A DNA stretch of 64,000 nt from Bacillus sp. FJAT-27264 (GCF_001682855.1 NZ_MAQW01000023.1:205348-269347); one strand, 5' to 3'. Shown: positions 43,385-53,271, counted from the first letter of the stretch. The notes: a model not told the origin generated them from the letters alone. Made by a program: numbers and translations.

Positions 43385-46060
43385 ATGGCTGGAATTATCC
43401 GTATCTACCGAAGTGATTGGCGCAACGTGTTCAAGGTCCCGACGGCAGTTCTGTTGATTGCTGCGCTAGTTGTGCTGCCTTCCATCTATGATTGGGTGAA
43501 TGTGGCGGCCGTGTGGGACCCCTACAGCAACACCTCAGGGATCAAGATTGCAGTAGCCAGTCTCGATGAGGGGGCCTCCGTGGATAACAAGAGCTTCAAC
43601 ATCGGCGAGGAGGTTCTGGAAAGCCTGCATCATAATAAAAGTCTGGGCTGGACCTTTGTGGATGCAGAGCAGGCCAGGCATGGGGTAGAGCGAGGCGATT
43701 ATTATGCCAGTGTCGTCATCTCTAAGGATTTTTCCAGCAAAATGGCCGGTATTCTGGAAGGTCGGCTGAATAAGCCGGAAATCGAATACACTGTGAATGA
43801 GAAGATTAATGCGATTGCACCTAAAATTACGGCCAAGGGTGCGTCATCCATCACGGCCCAGATTAGCGAGCATTTTACCGCTACCCTTAGTGAGACGGTG
43901 CTGACCGCTCTCGGCAGGATCGACCGCCAGTTTCAGTCTGAGCTGCCCGTGATCCGCAGAGTGGAGAAGGGATTGTTCCTACTGGAGGATAACTTGCCGG
44001 AGATTGAAGCTGCTGGGAAAACAGTGCTGAAAATTCATCAGGAGTGGCCGCAAATCCACCAGTCGGCAGAGCGGCTGGCGACGCTGGAGCAGAAGCTGCC
44101 TGAGGTCGAAAAGGCAGGGACAGCGATCGAAACGGTAGATGACCATTGGCCGCAGATCAATGAAGCGGCAGGGCATTTGATGGAGCTAGAGTCCAAGCTA
44201 CCGGAGCTGGAGCGGGCAGCGAAACTTGTCAGCGGACTGGATGAGCATTTTGATGATGTGGCTGGGGTGTTAGACAAGGCAAGTGTGGATATGGAGAATG
44301 GGCGGAAAATCGTGGATGCAGCGATTAAGGCCCTGCCACAGGCTGACAAGATTGCCGCAGCCGGAAGTGCCTTTGGTCAGCAACTGCAGCAATTTATCGA
44401 GAAGAATAACGCCGCCCTCGCTGCGATTCCTCCTGTAATCAAGCAGAATCTGTACTTGCTGGAGCAGACGGAGAATGCTGTCTCTCAGCTCGCAGAGGGA
44501 TTGAAGGCGGGGACGATGGAGACAGCGGCCGCGCTTAGTGCGCTTAATGCGAATCTAACCCGGCTTGCCGCTGGAAAAAATGTACTGGATCGCACGATCT
44601 CGTTACTAACTACACTGGATGAGCTGTCGTCCGGAAATGCGCTTGCGGCCGAAATACAGGCACTGGATGGGGTCCGGGACCAATTAGCTGATCAGTCCGC
44701 GCTAGCTGGAAGTCTTGCCTCGGCTCTGGAAGCCGGTGGCGAGCCGGATGCTGGCAAGATGCAACAGCTTAGCACCGGAGTGGGACAGGGATCAACAGCG
44801 CTTGGCCGGCTGATCTCCCGCTTCGAGTCGCACACGCTGCCGGCCATTCAAAGCGCACTGCAGCCGCTGACTGCGGCTGCACAGGATGCTGCGACCCGGC
44901 TCCAGCAGGTGCCGGAGCGGCTGCCCGCACTGGCCGCCATCCTGCAGGATGCAGCGGCGGCCATACAGTACGGGCAGGAAGGCTTGATGGCGCTGCAGAA
45001 GGATCTGCCCGCCATCAGGGCGGCCGTCCATACCTCGGCCGCCGGGATTGCGGACAAGATGCAGCGCTTCAGCACTTTTGTCCGCGATGTCCTGCCGCGG
45101 ATTCAGCAGGGGCTTCCCGCCGCCGGGCAGCGAATCCACGAAGCGGCGGATTTTGCCCGCCACGATCTGCCGGCGGTGGAGCAGAAGGTCCGCAAGGCAG
45201 CGGACCTGATCCGTACCGGGCTGCCGAAGGCGGACAAGGGGGTAGAGCGCGCCGCGGAGCTGGTGCGGGATGACCTACCGCTACTGGAGGCCGCCATCCG
45301 CAAAGCGGCGGCGACGATCCGCCAGATCAAACAAGAGGTGAATCTGGAGCAGATTGCAGATCTGCTTGGGGGCGATATCAAGTCCAAGAGTGATTTTTTG
45401 GCCAATCCTGTAATCCTCAAGGAGAATAAGCTGTATCCAATCCCGAACTATGGATCGGCTATGACACCTTTTTACGTGGTGCTGTCTATATGGGTGGGCG
45501 GAACGCTGCTGATTTCGCTGCTGCGCACCTCTGTGGAGACAGGGGGCATAGTCTATAAGTCGTATCAGCTCTACTTCGGACGACTGCTTACTTTTCTCAC
45601 GGTAGGTATTTTACAGGCGCTGGTGGCCGCACTGGGCAATATTTTTATCTTGAACTGTTACGTGGCCGACAAGCTATGGTTCATCTTGTTCGCTATGCTG
45701 ATCAGTATCGTATTTGTGACGATCGTCTTCACCTTCGTTTCTGTGTTCGGCAACATCGGCAAAGGGATTGCCATCGTATTCATGGTGCTGCAGTTTTCCA
45801 GCTCTGGAGGGACTTTTCCCATCAGCACTACCGGTCCCTTTTTCCAGGCGCTAAATCCGTTCATGCCCTTCACTTATGCGATTAGCCTGCTGCGGGAGGC
45901 GGTTGGTGGTATATTGCCGGAGGTGGCCATTCGGGATGCACTGTATCTAGTTGGATTTGGCCTGATTGCTCTGGTGCTGGCGCTGACACTTAAAAAGCCG
46001 TTGGAGCGGTTCATTCACAAGGCTGCAGAACAGGCAGAGAAATCAAAGTTGATTTCCTGA
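43385..46060 (+). CDS. YhgE/Pip family membrane protein (phage-infection-protein-like, ABC-2 permease fold)
   Basis: 891 residues. One N-terminal helix (VPTAVLLIAALVVLPSIYDW), a very long extracytoplasmic coiled-coil and Ala/Gln-rich region (about 50-680) with repeats of the form LPE-x-E-x-A-x-x, and five C-terminal helices with FSSSGGTFPISTTGPFFQALNPFMPFTYAI, the signature end of YhgE/Pip proteins and type VII secretion accessory EsaA-like proteins. Coding GC rises sharply between 44.8 and 45.3 kb, matching the Ala-rich coil. Neither WXG100 nor EssC genes are visible, so a type VII link is not supported here. Confidence 0.85.
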   Translation: MAGIIRIYRSDWRNVFKVPTAVLLIAALVVLPSIYDWVNVAAVWDPYSNTSGIKIAVASLDEGASVDNKSFNIGEEVLESLHHNKSLGWTFVDAEQARHGVERGDYYASVVISKDFSSKMAGILEGRLNKPEIEYTVNEKINAIAPKITAKGASSITAQISEHFTATLSETVLTALGRIDRQFQSELPVIRRVEKGLFLLEDNLPEIEAAGKTVLKIHQEWPQIHQSAERLATLEQKLPEVEKAGTAIETVDDHWPQINEAAGHLMELESKLPELERAAKLVSGLDEHFDDVAGVLDKASVDMENGRKIVDAAIKALPQADKIAAAGSAFGQQLQQFIEKNNAALAAIPPVIKQNLYLLEQTENAVSQLAEGLKAGTMETAAALSALNANLTRLAAGKNVLDRTISLLTTLDELSSGNALAAEIQALDGVRDQLADQSALAGSLASALEAGGEPDAGKMQQLSTGVGQGSTALGRLISRFESHTLPAIQSALQPLTAAAQDAATRLQQVPERLPALAAILQDAAAAIQYGQEGLMALQKDLPAIRAAVHTSAAGIADKMQRFSTFVRDVLPRIQQGLPAAGQRIHEAADFARHDLPAVEQKVRKAADLIRTGLPKADKGVERAAELVRDDLPLLEAAIRKAAATIRQIKQEVNLEQIADLLGGDIKSKSDFLANPVILKENKLYPIPNYGSAMTPFYVVLSIWVGGTLLISLLRTSVETGGIVYKSYQLYFGRLLTFLTVGILQALVAALGNIFILNCYVADKLWFILFAMLISIVFVTIVFTFVSVFGNIGKGIAIVFMVLQFSSSGGTFPISTTGPFFQALNPFMPFTYAISLLREAVGGILPEVAIRDALYLVGFGLIALVLALTLKKPLERFIHKAAEQAEKSKLIS

Positions 46061-46125
46061 AAATATAGAAAAAAAGAAAAAATTCTCAATTTCTTAAAGA
46101 TATCTTTGAAAACTCAACCATTTTA

Positions 46126-46154
46126 TTGACCTGTGTATTATTTACATCTAATAT
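46126..46154 (+). promoter_or_regulatory. Sigma-A promoter of the AloR-like regulator
   Basis: TTGACC (46126-46131), 17 bases, TAATAT (46149-46154), about 55 bases ahead of the start codon. Confidence 0.7.
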
Positions 46155-46207
46155 ATAGGTATAAATGTTCTTTAATTCTAATATATGGGTTTTGAGGTGG
46201 TGTTTGT

Positions 46208-47605
46208 TTGAATCCAGAGACCACAATCCGGGCGGAGTTGGACAAGTATCTGAGAGATAATGACCTAACGGTGAGCCAATTCTCCAAAATTTCCGGGATT
46301 CATTCCGGCACGCTCAGCAGACTTGTCAGCGGTAACCGTCCGATTGCCATGCAGCAGCTTGAGCGCATCACCTCGGGGATGGGACTTGGCGAAGGCGCCT
46401 TGTATGATTTGTATGTTGATGAATGCTTCGTGCATTCTGCCCCCAACTGGCGGCGATTGGGTCCCTTCCTTCATCGTTGTGCCGAGTTGAACAAGCTGGA
46501 GTGTATCCGAAGGATAGCCGCTAATTTGATGGATAATCTGATGTATGCCCAGGTTTTGTTTGAGACAGCTGAAGACTTTTTTAATGATGACAAATATGAA
46601 GCTGCTGCGATTCTGTATGAGAGCGTTGCCGAAAGTGAGAAGTATCAGCACTCCGAGCGACTGGCTCTATGTCAGTACCGGCTGTTCAAGATCACATTAG
46701 GGTATGATCAGGATGCTAATCTGCGGGCTGCGGTGTATTTTGAGTATTTTGTTGAGCGGCTGGATGAGAGCGATCAACTGGATGCGCTGCGGGATTTGGC
46801 GAATATCTACACTTCGCTTCATCGCTGGAGCAATGTGGATTCCCTGGCGAAGAGGATGGGAGAAAAGGCATTCATTCAATATGAAAACAAATATAAGAAG
46901 TATATCAGCCGCGCTGTGCAAAAGGAACCTGAAAAGCCGCTTTGCTTTTATATTTTATATTCCTATCTATTAAGAGCAGCGGTCAGTCATGAGAATGGTG
47001 ATTATGAGCAGGCCATAAGCTATGCAGCCTTGTATTCCGATTCTAGCTGGATATGTGAAGACAGTGAAGAAGCCAAGTGGATCATGGAACAGTTCAAGGA
47101 ATGGGCTGTAGCCAATACATATCTGCATCGTCTGATGAATGGGGAAGTTGAAATCCTTTCAGAATACGTGGCGTATATAAAAACTAGAGAAAATGAAGTC
47201 CTACCAGCCTTTATCAAAATCATGCAAGCAGCGAACCGTATTGGGTTCAATGCAGATGAGGTTATCACACAGTTCCAATCTCATTTAATGTATAAGGAAC
47301 ACCGGAGTAAATTGGGGAAACTTAGTATGCAAGTCATGTCAGATAAATATACTAATCTTCTGTGCGAACTGGCTACCTACTATATGCGAACCAATAAATA
47401 TAAAAAAAGTGTCTATTATATATTAAAAAGTTTGGAACTTTCTGTTAAAATAAATAATGACAGCTGTGTGATTCAATGTGTCGGGTTATTTGAAGAAATC
47501 CGGCATCTAACAACTAGAGAAAATCAAGAGAAGTACAAAAAATTAATTAGTGAGGTGCAAAGACTGAATGAAAAGAAAAATGAGTACGTTGCTGGTTGTT
47601 TTTAG
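46208..47605 (+). CDS. AimR/AloR-like quorum-sensing receptor: XRE helix-turn-helix plus TPR
   Basis: 465 residues. An N-terminal XRE helix-turn-helix (DNDLTVSQFSKISGIHSGTL, SRLVSGNRPIAMQQLERI) is followed by a long helical repeat region with TPR-like pairs (AAAILYESVAESEKYQHSER, YMRTNKYKKSVYYILKSLEL). This is the RRNPP-type layout of peptide receptors; length and architecture fit the AimR-like Alo receptors described in Paenibacillus polymyxa. TTG start after GAGGTGG. The 3' end overlaps a pro-peptide gene. The regulated targets are not evident; nearest neighbours are the fucose locus and a YhgE-type gene. Confidence 0.82.
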   Translation: MNPETTIRAELDKYLRDNDLTVSQFSKISGIHSGTLSRLVSGNRPIAMQQLERITSGMGLGEGALYDLYVDECFVHSAPNWRRLGPFLHRCAELNKLECIRRIAANLMDNLMYAQVLFETAEDFFNDDKYEAAAILYESVAESEKYQHSERLALCQYRLFKITLGYDQDANLRAAVYFEYFVERLDESDQLDALRDLANIYTSLHRWSNVDSLAKRMGEKAFIQYENKYKKYISRAVQKEPEKPLCFYILYSYLLRAAVSHENGDYEQAISYAALYSDSSWICEDSEEAKWIMEQFKEWAVANTYLHRLMNGEVEILSEYVAYIKTRENEVLPAFIKIMQAANRIGFNADEVITQFQSHLMYKEHRSKLGKLSMQVMSDKYTNLLCELATYYMRTNKYKKSVYYILKSLELSVKINNDSCVIQCVGLFEEIRHLTTRENQEKYKKLISEVQRLNEKKNEYVAGCF

Positions 47606-47690
47606 CTTAGCTCTGACCGTTGCGGTTCCTGCCTATGCTACTACTAGCCAACCATCTATCAAAATTCTGATTCATGGAACTGGTAGCTAA
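47568..47690 (+). CDS. 40-residue signalling pro-peptide (AloP/Phr-like)
   Basis: The frame starts inside the last 38 bases of the receptor gene, with GAGGTG nine bases upstream. It encodes a signal peptide (MKRKMSTLLVVFSLALTVAV, cleavage after PAYA) and a 16-residue rest ending KILIHGTGS. This is the exact layout of exported, trimmed quorum peptides: overlap with the receptor gene, secretion signal and C-terminal mature peptide. HGTGS recalls the Gly-rich endings of AloP peptides as I remember them; the exact mature length is not readable from sequence. Confidence 0.8.
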   Translation: MKRKMSTLLVVFSLALTVAVPAYATTSQPSIKILIHGTGS

Positions 47691-47738
47691 GAAACTATAC
47701 TTAGGCATAGTAGATAATCGTTATATTTCTAAATTGAA

Positions 47739-47775
47739 GAAAGAATCTCTACGTTAAGTAGAGATTCTTTTTTTA
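47739..47775 (+). terminator. Terminator after the peptide gene
   Basis: AAAGAATCTCTAC..GTAGAGATTCTTT with a TTTTTTT tail; also near the end of the convergent DeoR gene. Confidence 0.88.
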
Positions 47776-47783
47776 TGACCAGG

Positions 47784-48554
47784 CTATTCTTCATTCGAAT
47801 AGATTAGCGACACTTGATGCTTCTTCAAGAACTCAACCCATTCTTCGGACGGCTTCTGGTCGGTAACAATATAATCGATTTTATCAAAGCTCAGCAGCTT
47901 GATGAACGCAATGCGGTCAAATTTGGCATGGTCCACGAGAAGGACCACTTTATTGGCTTGCTGCTGCATGAGCACCTTCAGTTCGCTTTCCGCTTCGTTG
48001 GAATCGCTAACTCCGCCCGTCATAGACAACGCCTTGCAGCTGAAAATGGCCACATCCACATTGTATTTCTGAATGGTATGCGAAGCATTCGGACCGACGA
48101 AGGAACTGGTCTCGGGGCCCAGTGTACCGCCTGTAGAGACCAGCTTCTGCCCGGAATGCTGAAATTCTGACAGCACCACCAGCGAGTTGGTGATGATCGT
48201 CAGATTGCTCTTCACCTCGATGATCCGGCGCAACGCCTCAAAGGCCGTCGAGCTGGTATCCGTCATCAGGCTGTCGCCATCGTTGATGAGATCCAGCACG
48301 TTGTCTGCGATCAGCCGCTTGGCTTCAATGTTGACCTGATGCCGACTGGCATAGGAGGGGTCTTCATTGGTATGGGCGTTCAGGATGGCGCCACCGTAGT
48401 TTTTCTTGGCCAGACCGTCCCGGTCCAGCTTGTCCAGATCGCGGCGAATCGTTTCCTCGGACACCTGAAACTTCTGTGCCAGATCCGCAACATGAACTTT
48501 TCTGTTCCGATACAACTCGGTAATGATCAGGTCTCTCCGTTCAAATGCCTTCAT
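47784..48554 (-). CDS. DeoR/GlpR-family transcriptional repressor of the fucose operon
   Basis: 256 residues. The N-terminal DeoR HTH (AFERRDLIITELYRNRKVHV, then FQVSEETIRRDLDKLDRDGL) and the C-terminal sugar-phosphate sensor (KLVSTGGTLGPETSSFVGPN and VSDSNEAESELKVLM) are complete. Such proteins usually bind a pathway sugar phosphate, here probably fuculose 1-phosphate, to release DNA. ATG at 48554 after GGTGA; the TTG at 48575 would extend by seven residues. Divergent from fucI across a shared 250-base control region. Confidence 0.9.
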   Translation of the reverse strand: MKAFERRDLIITELYRNRKVHVADLAQKFQVSEETIRRDLDKLDRDGLAKKNYGGAILNAHTNEDPSYASRHQVNIEAKRLIADNVLDLINDGDSLMTDTSSTAFEALRRIIEVKSNLTIITNSLVVLSEFQHSGQKLVSTGGTLGPETSSFVGPNASHTIQKYNVDVAIFSCKALSMTGGVSDSNEAESELKVLMQQQANKVVLLVDHAKFDRIAFIKLLSFDKIDYIVTDQKPSEEWVEFLKKHQVSLIYSNEE

Positions 48555-48634
48555 CCGTCCACTCACCTTTTTCAATATCTCTATCCCCTAGTTTACTACA
48601 AGGATTATAAATACAAAAGAATTCTAAAAAAATG

Positions 48635-48700
48635 AAAAACCACAATTAACTAATATAATATCACACAATACCACATTATTGTTCAATTAACTGTGGTTTT
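48635..48700. promoter_or_regulatory. Inverted repeat in the fuc intergenic region, candidate DeoR operator pair
   Basis: AAAACCACAATTAA (48635-48648) and TTAACTGTGGTTTT (48687-48700) are inverted copies matching at 13 of 14 positions, 38 bases apart. They sit just upstream of the fucI promoter and in the deoR-side leader, a good arrangement for repression of both genes by a looped repressor. Confidence 0.65.
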
Positions 48701-48704
48701 TATG

Positions 48705-48733
48705 TTGACTTAAGCGTTTACACCTTTTATGAT
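48705..48733 (+). promoter_or_regulatory. fucI promoter with a cre box in the spacer
   Basis: TTGACT (48705-48710) and TATGAT (48728-48733) are 17 bases apart. The spacer holds TTAAGCGTTTACA (48710-48722), a close match to the CcpA cre consensus, so CcpA binding would block polymerase directly. Confidence 0.8.
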
Positions 48734-48821
48734 GAAGGAGAAATGTTTGTTGGCTGAAGTTGCAATTATATAGAATGCCTTATTTAAACCAAACTTAATG
48801 TGATGCTGAGGAGGAAGTACA

Positions 48822-50588
48822 GTGGCAGCTAAATATCCGAAGATTGGAATTCGTCCGACCATTGATGGCAGAAGACGCGGGGTACGTGAATCGCTGGAAG
48901 TACAGACCATGGGAATGGCGGAGCGGGTGGCTCAATTTTTACAACAGAACTTGAAATATCCCGACGGCTCGCCTGTGGAGTGTGTTATTGCTGATTCAAC
49001 AATCGGTGGGGTGAAGGAAGCAGCGAATGCCCGCGATAAATTTGCCGGAGCCAATGTAGGGGTGTCGATTACTGTGACGCCTTGCTGGTGTTATGGCTCG
49101 GAAACAATGGATATGGATGCCACCATCCCGCATGCGGTGTGGGGCTTTAATGGTACGGAACGTCCCGGAGCGGTGTATTTGGCAGCGGTTCTGTCTGCTT
49201 ATGCACAGAAAGGAATTCCGGCCTTCGGTATTTACGGCGAAGATGTGCAGGAATCCGACAGTGAACTTATCCCTGATGATGTGCAGAGCAAGCTGCTGCA
49301 GTTTGCAAGATCCGCGCTGGCCGTTGCAATTATGAAAGGCCAATCTTACCTTTCCCTGGGTTCGGTCTCCATGGGGATTGCCGGCTCGATCGTGAATGAA
49401 CAGTTCTTCCAGGATTATCTTGGGATGCGTAATGAATATGTGGATATGTCCGAATTTGTGCGCCGCATGGAAGAGGGCATTTATGATAAGAAGGAATTCG
49501 AGCGTGCACTGGCTTGGGTGAAGGAAAATTGCGCTGAGGGTGCAGACAACAACCCGGCACATCTGCAGATCAGCCGTGAGCAGAAGGATAGCCAGTGGGA
49601 AACCGTTGTGAAAATGACGCTGATTGCCCGTGACCTTATGGTCGGAAATCCGGAGCTTGAGGGACTTGGCTTCGCGGAAGAAGCCAATGGACACAACGCG
49701 ATTGCGGCTGGATTCCAGGGACAACGGCACTGGACGGATCACTTCCCGAATGGTGACTTTATGGAGACGATTCTGAATTCGTCCTTTGACTGGAACGGCA
49801 GACGGGCACCTTATCTTCTCGCAACAGAGAATGACAGCTTGAATGGCGTAACCATGCTGTTCAACTACTTGCTAACGAATACGGCGCAAATCTTTGCCGA
49901 TGTCCGTACGTACTGGAGCCCATCAGCGGTGGAACGCGTAACGGGTCATAAGCTGGAAGGCGAAGCGGCAGGCGGTATCCTGCATCTGATCAATTCTGGT
50001 TCGGCCGCACTGGACGGAACCGGAGAACAGACTATTGACGGTCAGCCGGCAATCAAGCCGTTCTGGGAGATCACGGATGAGGAAGCTAAGCTCAGTCTGG
50101 AGAAGACAGAATTCCGTCCGGCGTCGCAGGAGTATTTCCGCGGGGGCGGCTTCTCGACCGATTATTTGACCAAGGGCGGCATGCCAGTAACGATGGCACG
50201 TCTGAATCTGGTGAAGGGTCTTGGCCCAGTTCTCCAGCTTGTTGAGGGTTATACGGTAGATTTGCCAGAGGATGTGCATCATACGCTGGATCAGCGGACA
50301 GACCCAACTTGGCCGACTACTTGGTTTGCACCTAAACTGACGGACAAGGGTTCGTTCAAATCGGTGTACGATGTTATGAATAACTGGGGAGCCAATCATG
50401 GTGCTATCAGCTATGGCCATATCGGTGCAGATCTGCTCACACTGGCTTCCATTCTCCGTATTCCGGTCAGCATGCACAACGTAGAGGAAGAACGGATCTT
50501 CAGACCACGCGTCTGGTCGCTGTTCGGCACAGAGGATCTGGAGAGTGCAGATTACAGAGCCTGCCAGAACTTTGGACCACTCTATTAA
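48822..50588 (+). CDS. fucI: L-fucose isomerase
   Basis: 588 residues, cytosolic, aldose-ketose isomerase that converts L-fucose to L-fuculose with Mn2+. [20 protein letters not shown] at the N-terminus and the conserved metal-site segments ([38 protein letters not shown]) fit the family, and the length is typical (about 590). GTG start after GAGGAGG. First gene of the catabolic operon. Confidence 0.96.
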   Translation: MAAKYPKIGIRPTIDGRRRGVRESLEVQTMGMAERVAQFLQQNLKYPDGSPVECVIADSTIGGVKEAANARDKFAGANVGVSITVTPCWCYGSETMDMDATIPHAVWGFNGTERPGAVYLAAVLSAYAQKGIPAFGIYGEDVQESDSELIPDDVQSKLLQFARSALAVAIMKGQSYLSLGSVSMGIAGSIVNEQFFQDYLGMRNEYVDMSEFVRRMEEGIYDKKEFERALAWVKENCAEGADNNPAHLQISREQKDSQWETVVKMTLIARDLMVGNPELEGLGFAEEANGHNAIAAGFQGQRHWTDHFPNGDFMETILNSSFDWNGRRAPYLLATENDSLNGVTMLFNYLLTNTAQIFADVRTYWSPSAVERVTGHKLEGEAAGGILHLINSGSAALDGTGEQTIDGQPAIKPFWEITDEEAKLSLEKTEFRPASQEYFRGGGFSTDYLTKGGMPVTMARLNLVKGLGPVLQLVEGYTVDLPEDVHHTLDQRTDPTWPTTWFAPKLTDKGSFKSVYDVMNNWGANHGAISYGHIGADLLTLASILRIPVSMHNVEEERIFRPRVWSLFGTEDLESADYRACQNFGPLY

Positions 50589-50615
50589 ACTTTGGAGTAG
50601 GCAGGGGGAAGGAAG

Positions 50616-52058
50616 ATGAGCGAGACCCAAAAACTGCTTGCCATAGACCTTGGCGCCAGCTCAGGCCGGGTCATGTTAGGAAGTTATGACGGTTCCACGA
50701 TTCAGGTGGAGGAGATTCACCGTTTTGACAATATACCAGTACAGGTTCAAGGGCATTTGCACTGGGATGTGCTGAGACTCTTTCAAGAGATTAAGCAAGG
50801 CGTACGCGAGGCCGCACGGGTGCATGGCAAGTTGCTGTCGCTGAGTGTGGATACGTGGGGCGTGGATTACGGGTTCATTGATCACAGGGGGCAGCTGCTC
50901 TATGCGCCGCACCATTACCGAGATCAGCGGACAGAGCCTCACCGCTCTGGGTTGGAAGAACGGATTCCACCCCGTGAACAGTTCACGTTGACCGGCAATC
51001 AGCCGGCGCTGATTAACACTGTCTATCAGCTTTACGCTGATTTGCAGGAGCATCCATCCCTTGCGGAATCGGTCAAAACAATGCTGTTGACGCCCGACTT
51101 GTTTCACTATCTATTCTCCGGTGTAGCGGCTGCGGAAAAGTCGATCTGGAGTACTAGCGGGTTAGCTGACGCGGTAACCGGTGAACCTTCGCATGAAGTC
51201 TTTAAGCGTCTGGGCCTGCCCATCTCGCTGATTCCTGAACTTGTCGCCGCCTCTGGAACGGTGCTGGGTGAGGTGACACCTGCTATTCAGGAAGAGCTGG
51301 GACTGGGCGCGATGAAGGTGATAGCTGGCGCTTCCCATGATACAGCTTCGGCTGTAGCTTCTATTCCTTATGTCGATAAGGAAGGTGCTGCGTTCATCAG
51401 CTGTGGCACTTGGTCCTTAGTGGGTAGAGAGAGTGAAGGGCCTGTGATCACAGACGAGAGCTATGCATATGGCTTCACTAATGAGGGCTGTTATGGCGGT
51501 ACGAACCGGGTGTTGAAAAACATCACTGGATTGTGGATTCTGCAAGAATCTCAGCGTCACTGGGCCGCATCGGGTCAACGTATCGGTCATGCCGAGCTGG
51601 CTGAGCTGGCTGTAGCCGCTGGTCCGGCCGTCGCGATCATCGATCCCGACGATCCGTTGTTCGCGACCCCTGGCGATATGCCGCAGCGGATCGCTGAATA
51701 CTGCCGGAGAACAGGGCAGCCGGAGCCGCGTACCCCTGGGGAGACGGCCCGCGTTATTGTGGAGAGTCTCGCCCATGCTTACAGCGTCGCAATAGATGAG
51801 CTGGAGGAAATCACTGGTGAACCGGTACGTGTCATTCATATGGTCGGCGGGGGAATTCAGAACCGGCTTCTCTGTCAGCTCACGGCTGACCGGACCGGAC
51901 GGGAAGTTGTGGCCGGGCCCGTAGAGGCCAGTGCGATCGGAAATATAGTGACCCAGCTGCTAGCATTAGGCTTGGTAGAACGAGCTGCGGTGAGCGAACT
52001 CATTGCCCATTCCAGTTCGTTAATCACCTACCAGCCGAGCCATCGTAAGAATCCTTAA
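50616..52058 (+). CDS. FGGY carbohydrate kinase, rhamnulokinase-like, probable L-fuculokinase
   Basis: 480 residues. The FGGY kinase pattern is LLAIDLGASSGRVMLG, VDTWGVDYGFID, GASHDTASAVASIP (phosphate loop), ISCGTWSLVG and MVGGGIQNRLLCQL. Sequence flavour is RhaB-like rather than FucK-like, but it stands between fucI and fucA, so phosphorylation of L-fuculose is the inferred role. ATG after GGGGGAAGGA. Confidence 0.9.
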   Translation: MSETQKLLAIDLGASSGRVMLGSYDGSTIQVEEIHRFDNIPVQVQGHLHWDVLRLFQEIKQGVREAARVHGKLLSLSVDTWGVDYGFIDHRGQLLYAPHHYRDQRTEPHRSGLEERIPPREQFTLTGNQPALINTVYQLYADLQEHPSLAESVKTMLLTPDLFHYLFSGVAAAEKSIWSTSGLADAVTGEPSHEVFKRLGLPISLIPELVAASGTVLGEVTPAIQEELGLGAMKVIAGASHDTASAVASIPYVDKEGAAFISCGTWSLVGRESEGPVITDESYAYGFTNEGCYGGTNRVLKNITGLWILQESQRHWAASGQRIGHAELAELAVAAGPAVAIIDPDDPLFATPGDMPQRIAEYCRRTGQPEPRTPGETARVIVESLAHAYSVAIDELEEITGEPVRVIHMVGGGIQNRLLCQLTADRTGREVVAGPVEASAIGNIVTQLLALGLVERAAVSELIAHSSSLITYQPSHRKNP

Positions 52059-52147
52059 CTCTCGTAGCATCTGCCGCTAAGTAGAGGTCAAGCAATGACT
52101 TTGGTGTTGAATAGATATATCACATGGATAAGAGGAGAGGTTATCGT

Positions 52148-52798
52148 ATGGAGAATCATGAACAGCAGTTGCGTCGCCTGATTTGTGAGATTGGGAAGAA
52201 CCTGTTTAACAAGGATTTTGTAGCGGCTAATGATGGCAATATCTCGGCCCGCCTGTCGGCCACCGAAGTACTGGCATCTCCAACCGGTGTCAGCAAAGGC
52301 TATCTGGAGCCTCACATGCTGGTCAAAGTGAATCTGCAAGGGGATATTCTGGAGGCAGCCGAAGGCTACCGTCCTTCTACGGAAGTAAAGATGCACCTGA
52401 AGATTTACAATGAGCTGCCGGAGATGAACGGAGTTGTGCATGCTCACCCGCCATATTCCACTGCTTTTGCCATCAAGGGGGAAGCGCTGGATAAGATGCT
52501 GATGCCGGAATCCGTCATTGCGATGGGAGACATTCCGCTTGCCAAGTATGGTACGCCTTCCACCAATGAAATTCCAGACTCCTTAGAGCCTTTCCTGGGC
52601 AAGAAAACAGCTGTGTTGCTGGAGAGCCATGGTGCGCTGACTTGGGGCAAGGATGTCATGAGCGCGTACATGAACATGGAGCGGTTGGAGTTCACTGCCA
52701 AGCTGACCTATCTGGCCCGTATGCTTGATGGAGAGCGGGAATTGCCACAGCATCGTATTGAAGAATTGGTCGCATTGCGGTCGTTCTACGGCATGTAG
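52148..52798 (+). CDS. fucA: L-fuculose-phosphate aldolase
   Basis: 216 residues of the class II aldolase/adducin family. Zn ligands are in VVHAHPPYSTAFA and ESHGALTWGKD; the catalytic Glu lies in ELPEMNG. Length equals E. coli FucA (215). Cleaves L-fuculose 1-phosphate to dihydroxyacetone phosphate and lactaldehyde. ATG 52148 follows GAGAGG. Confidence 0.94.
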   Translation: MENHEQQLRRLICEIGKNLFNKDFVAANDGNISARLSATEVLASPTGVSKGYLEPHMLVKVNLQGDILEAAEGYRPSTEVKMHLKIYNELPEMNGVVHAHPPYSTAFAIKGEALDKMLMPESVIAMGDIPLAKYGTPSTNEIPDSLEPFLGKKTAVLLESHGALTWGKDVMSAYMNMERLEFTAKLTYLARMLDGERELPQHRIEELVALRSFYGM

Positions 52799-52817
52799 TC
52801 TCGGAGGAGGAATTCTG

Positions 52818-53246
52818 ATGTTAAAAAAGATTCCCAAGCTGCTGTCTCCTGAGCTGGTCGCTGTGCTAATGGAAATGGGCCATGGCGATGAAATCGTGCT
52901 GGCGGATGCCAACTTTCCGGGCCATTCCCATCATTCTAGAGTCATCCGGTATGATGGGATCGGTATTCCAGAACTGCTGAATGCGATTCTGGAGCTGTTC
53001 CCGCTGGACCATTATGCCGAGCATCAGGCAGCATTCATGTCTGTGGTACCTGGTGACCCTACGGTCCCGGTGATCTGGTCCACCTACAAGGAGATTATAA
53101 TAGGGCATGACCCGGAGGCGGTGATCGGGTACGAGGAGCGTTTTGATTTTTATACCCGCTCGAAGCAGAGCTACGCCGTTGTAGTCACTGGGGAAGAAGC
53201 GCTGTATGGCAATGTGATTTTGAAAAAAGGGGTTATCCGCTCCTAA
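52818..53246 (+). CDS. fucU: L-fucose mutarotase (RbsD/FucU family)
   Basis: 142 residues with the family motifs LLSPELVAVLMEMGHGDEIVL, ADANFPGHSHHSRVIR (metal-free catalytic His region) and VVTGEEALYGNVILKKGV. Speeds interconversion of the fucose anomers for the isomerase. ATG after TCGGAGGAGG. Last gene of the fucose operon. Confidence 0.94.
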   Translation: MLKKIPKLLSPELVAVLMEMGHGDEIVLADANFPGHSHHSRVIRYDGIGIPELLNAILELFPLDHYAEHQAAFMSVVPGDPTVPVIWSTYKEIIIGHDPEAVIGYEERFDFYTRSKQSYAVVVTGEEALYGNVILKKGVIRS

Positions 53247-53271
53247 GCTAAGGACTACAGGATAACGTATA

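Noticed and set aside
44792-45420. Minus-strand frames within the YhgE-type gene
   Set aside because: Caused by high GC and Ala-rich coding on the other strand.
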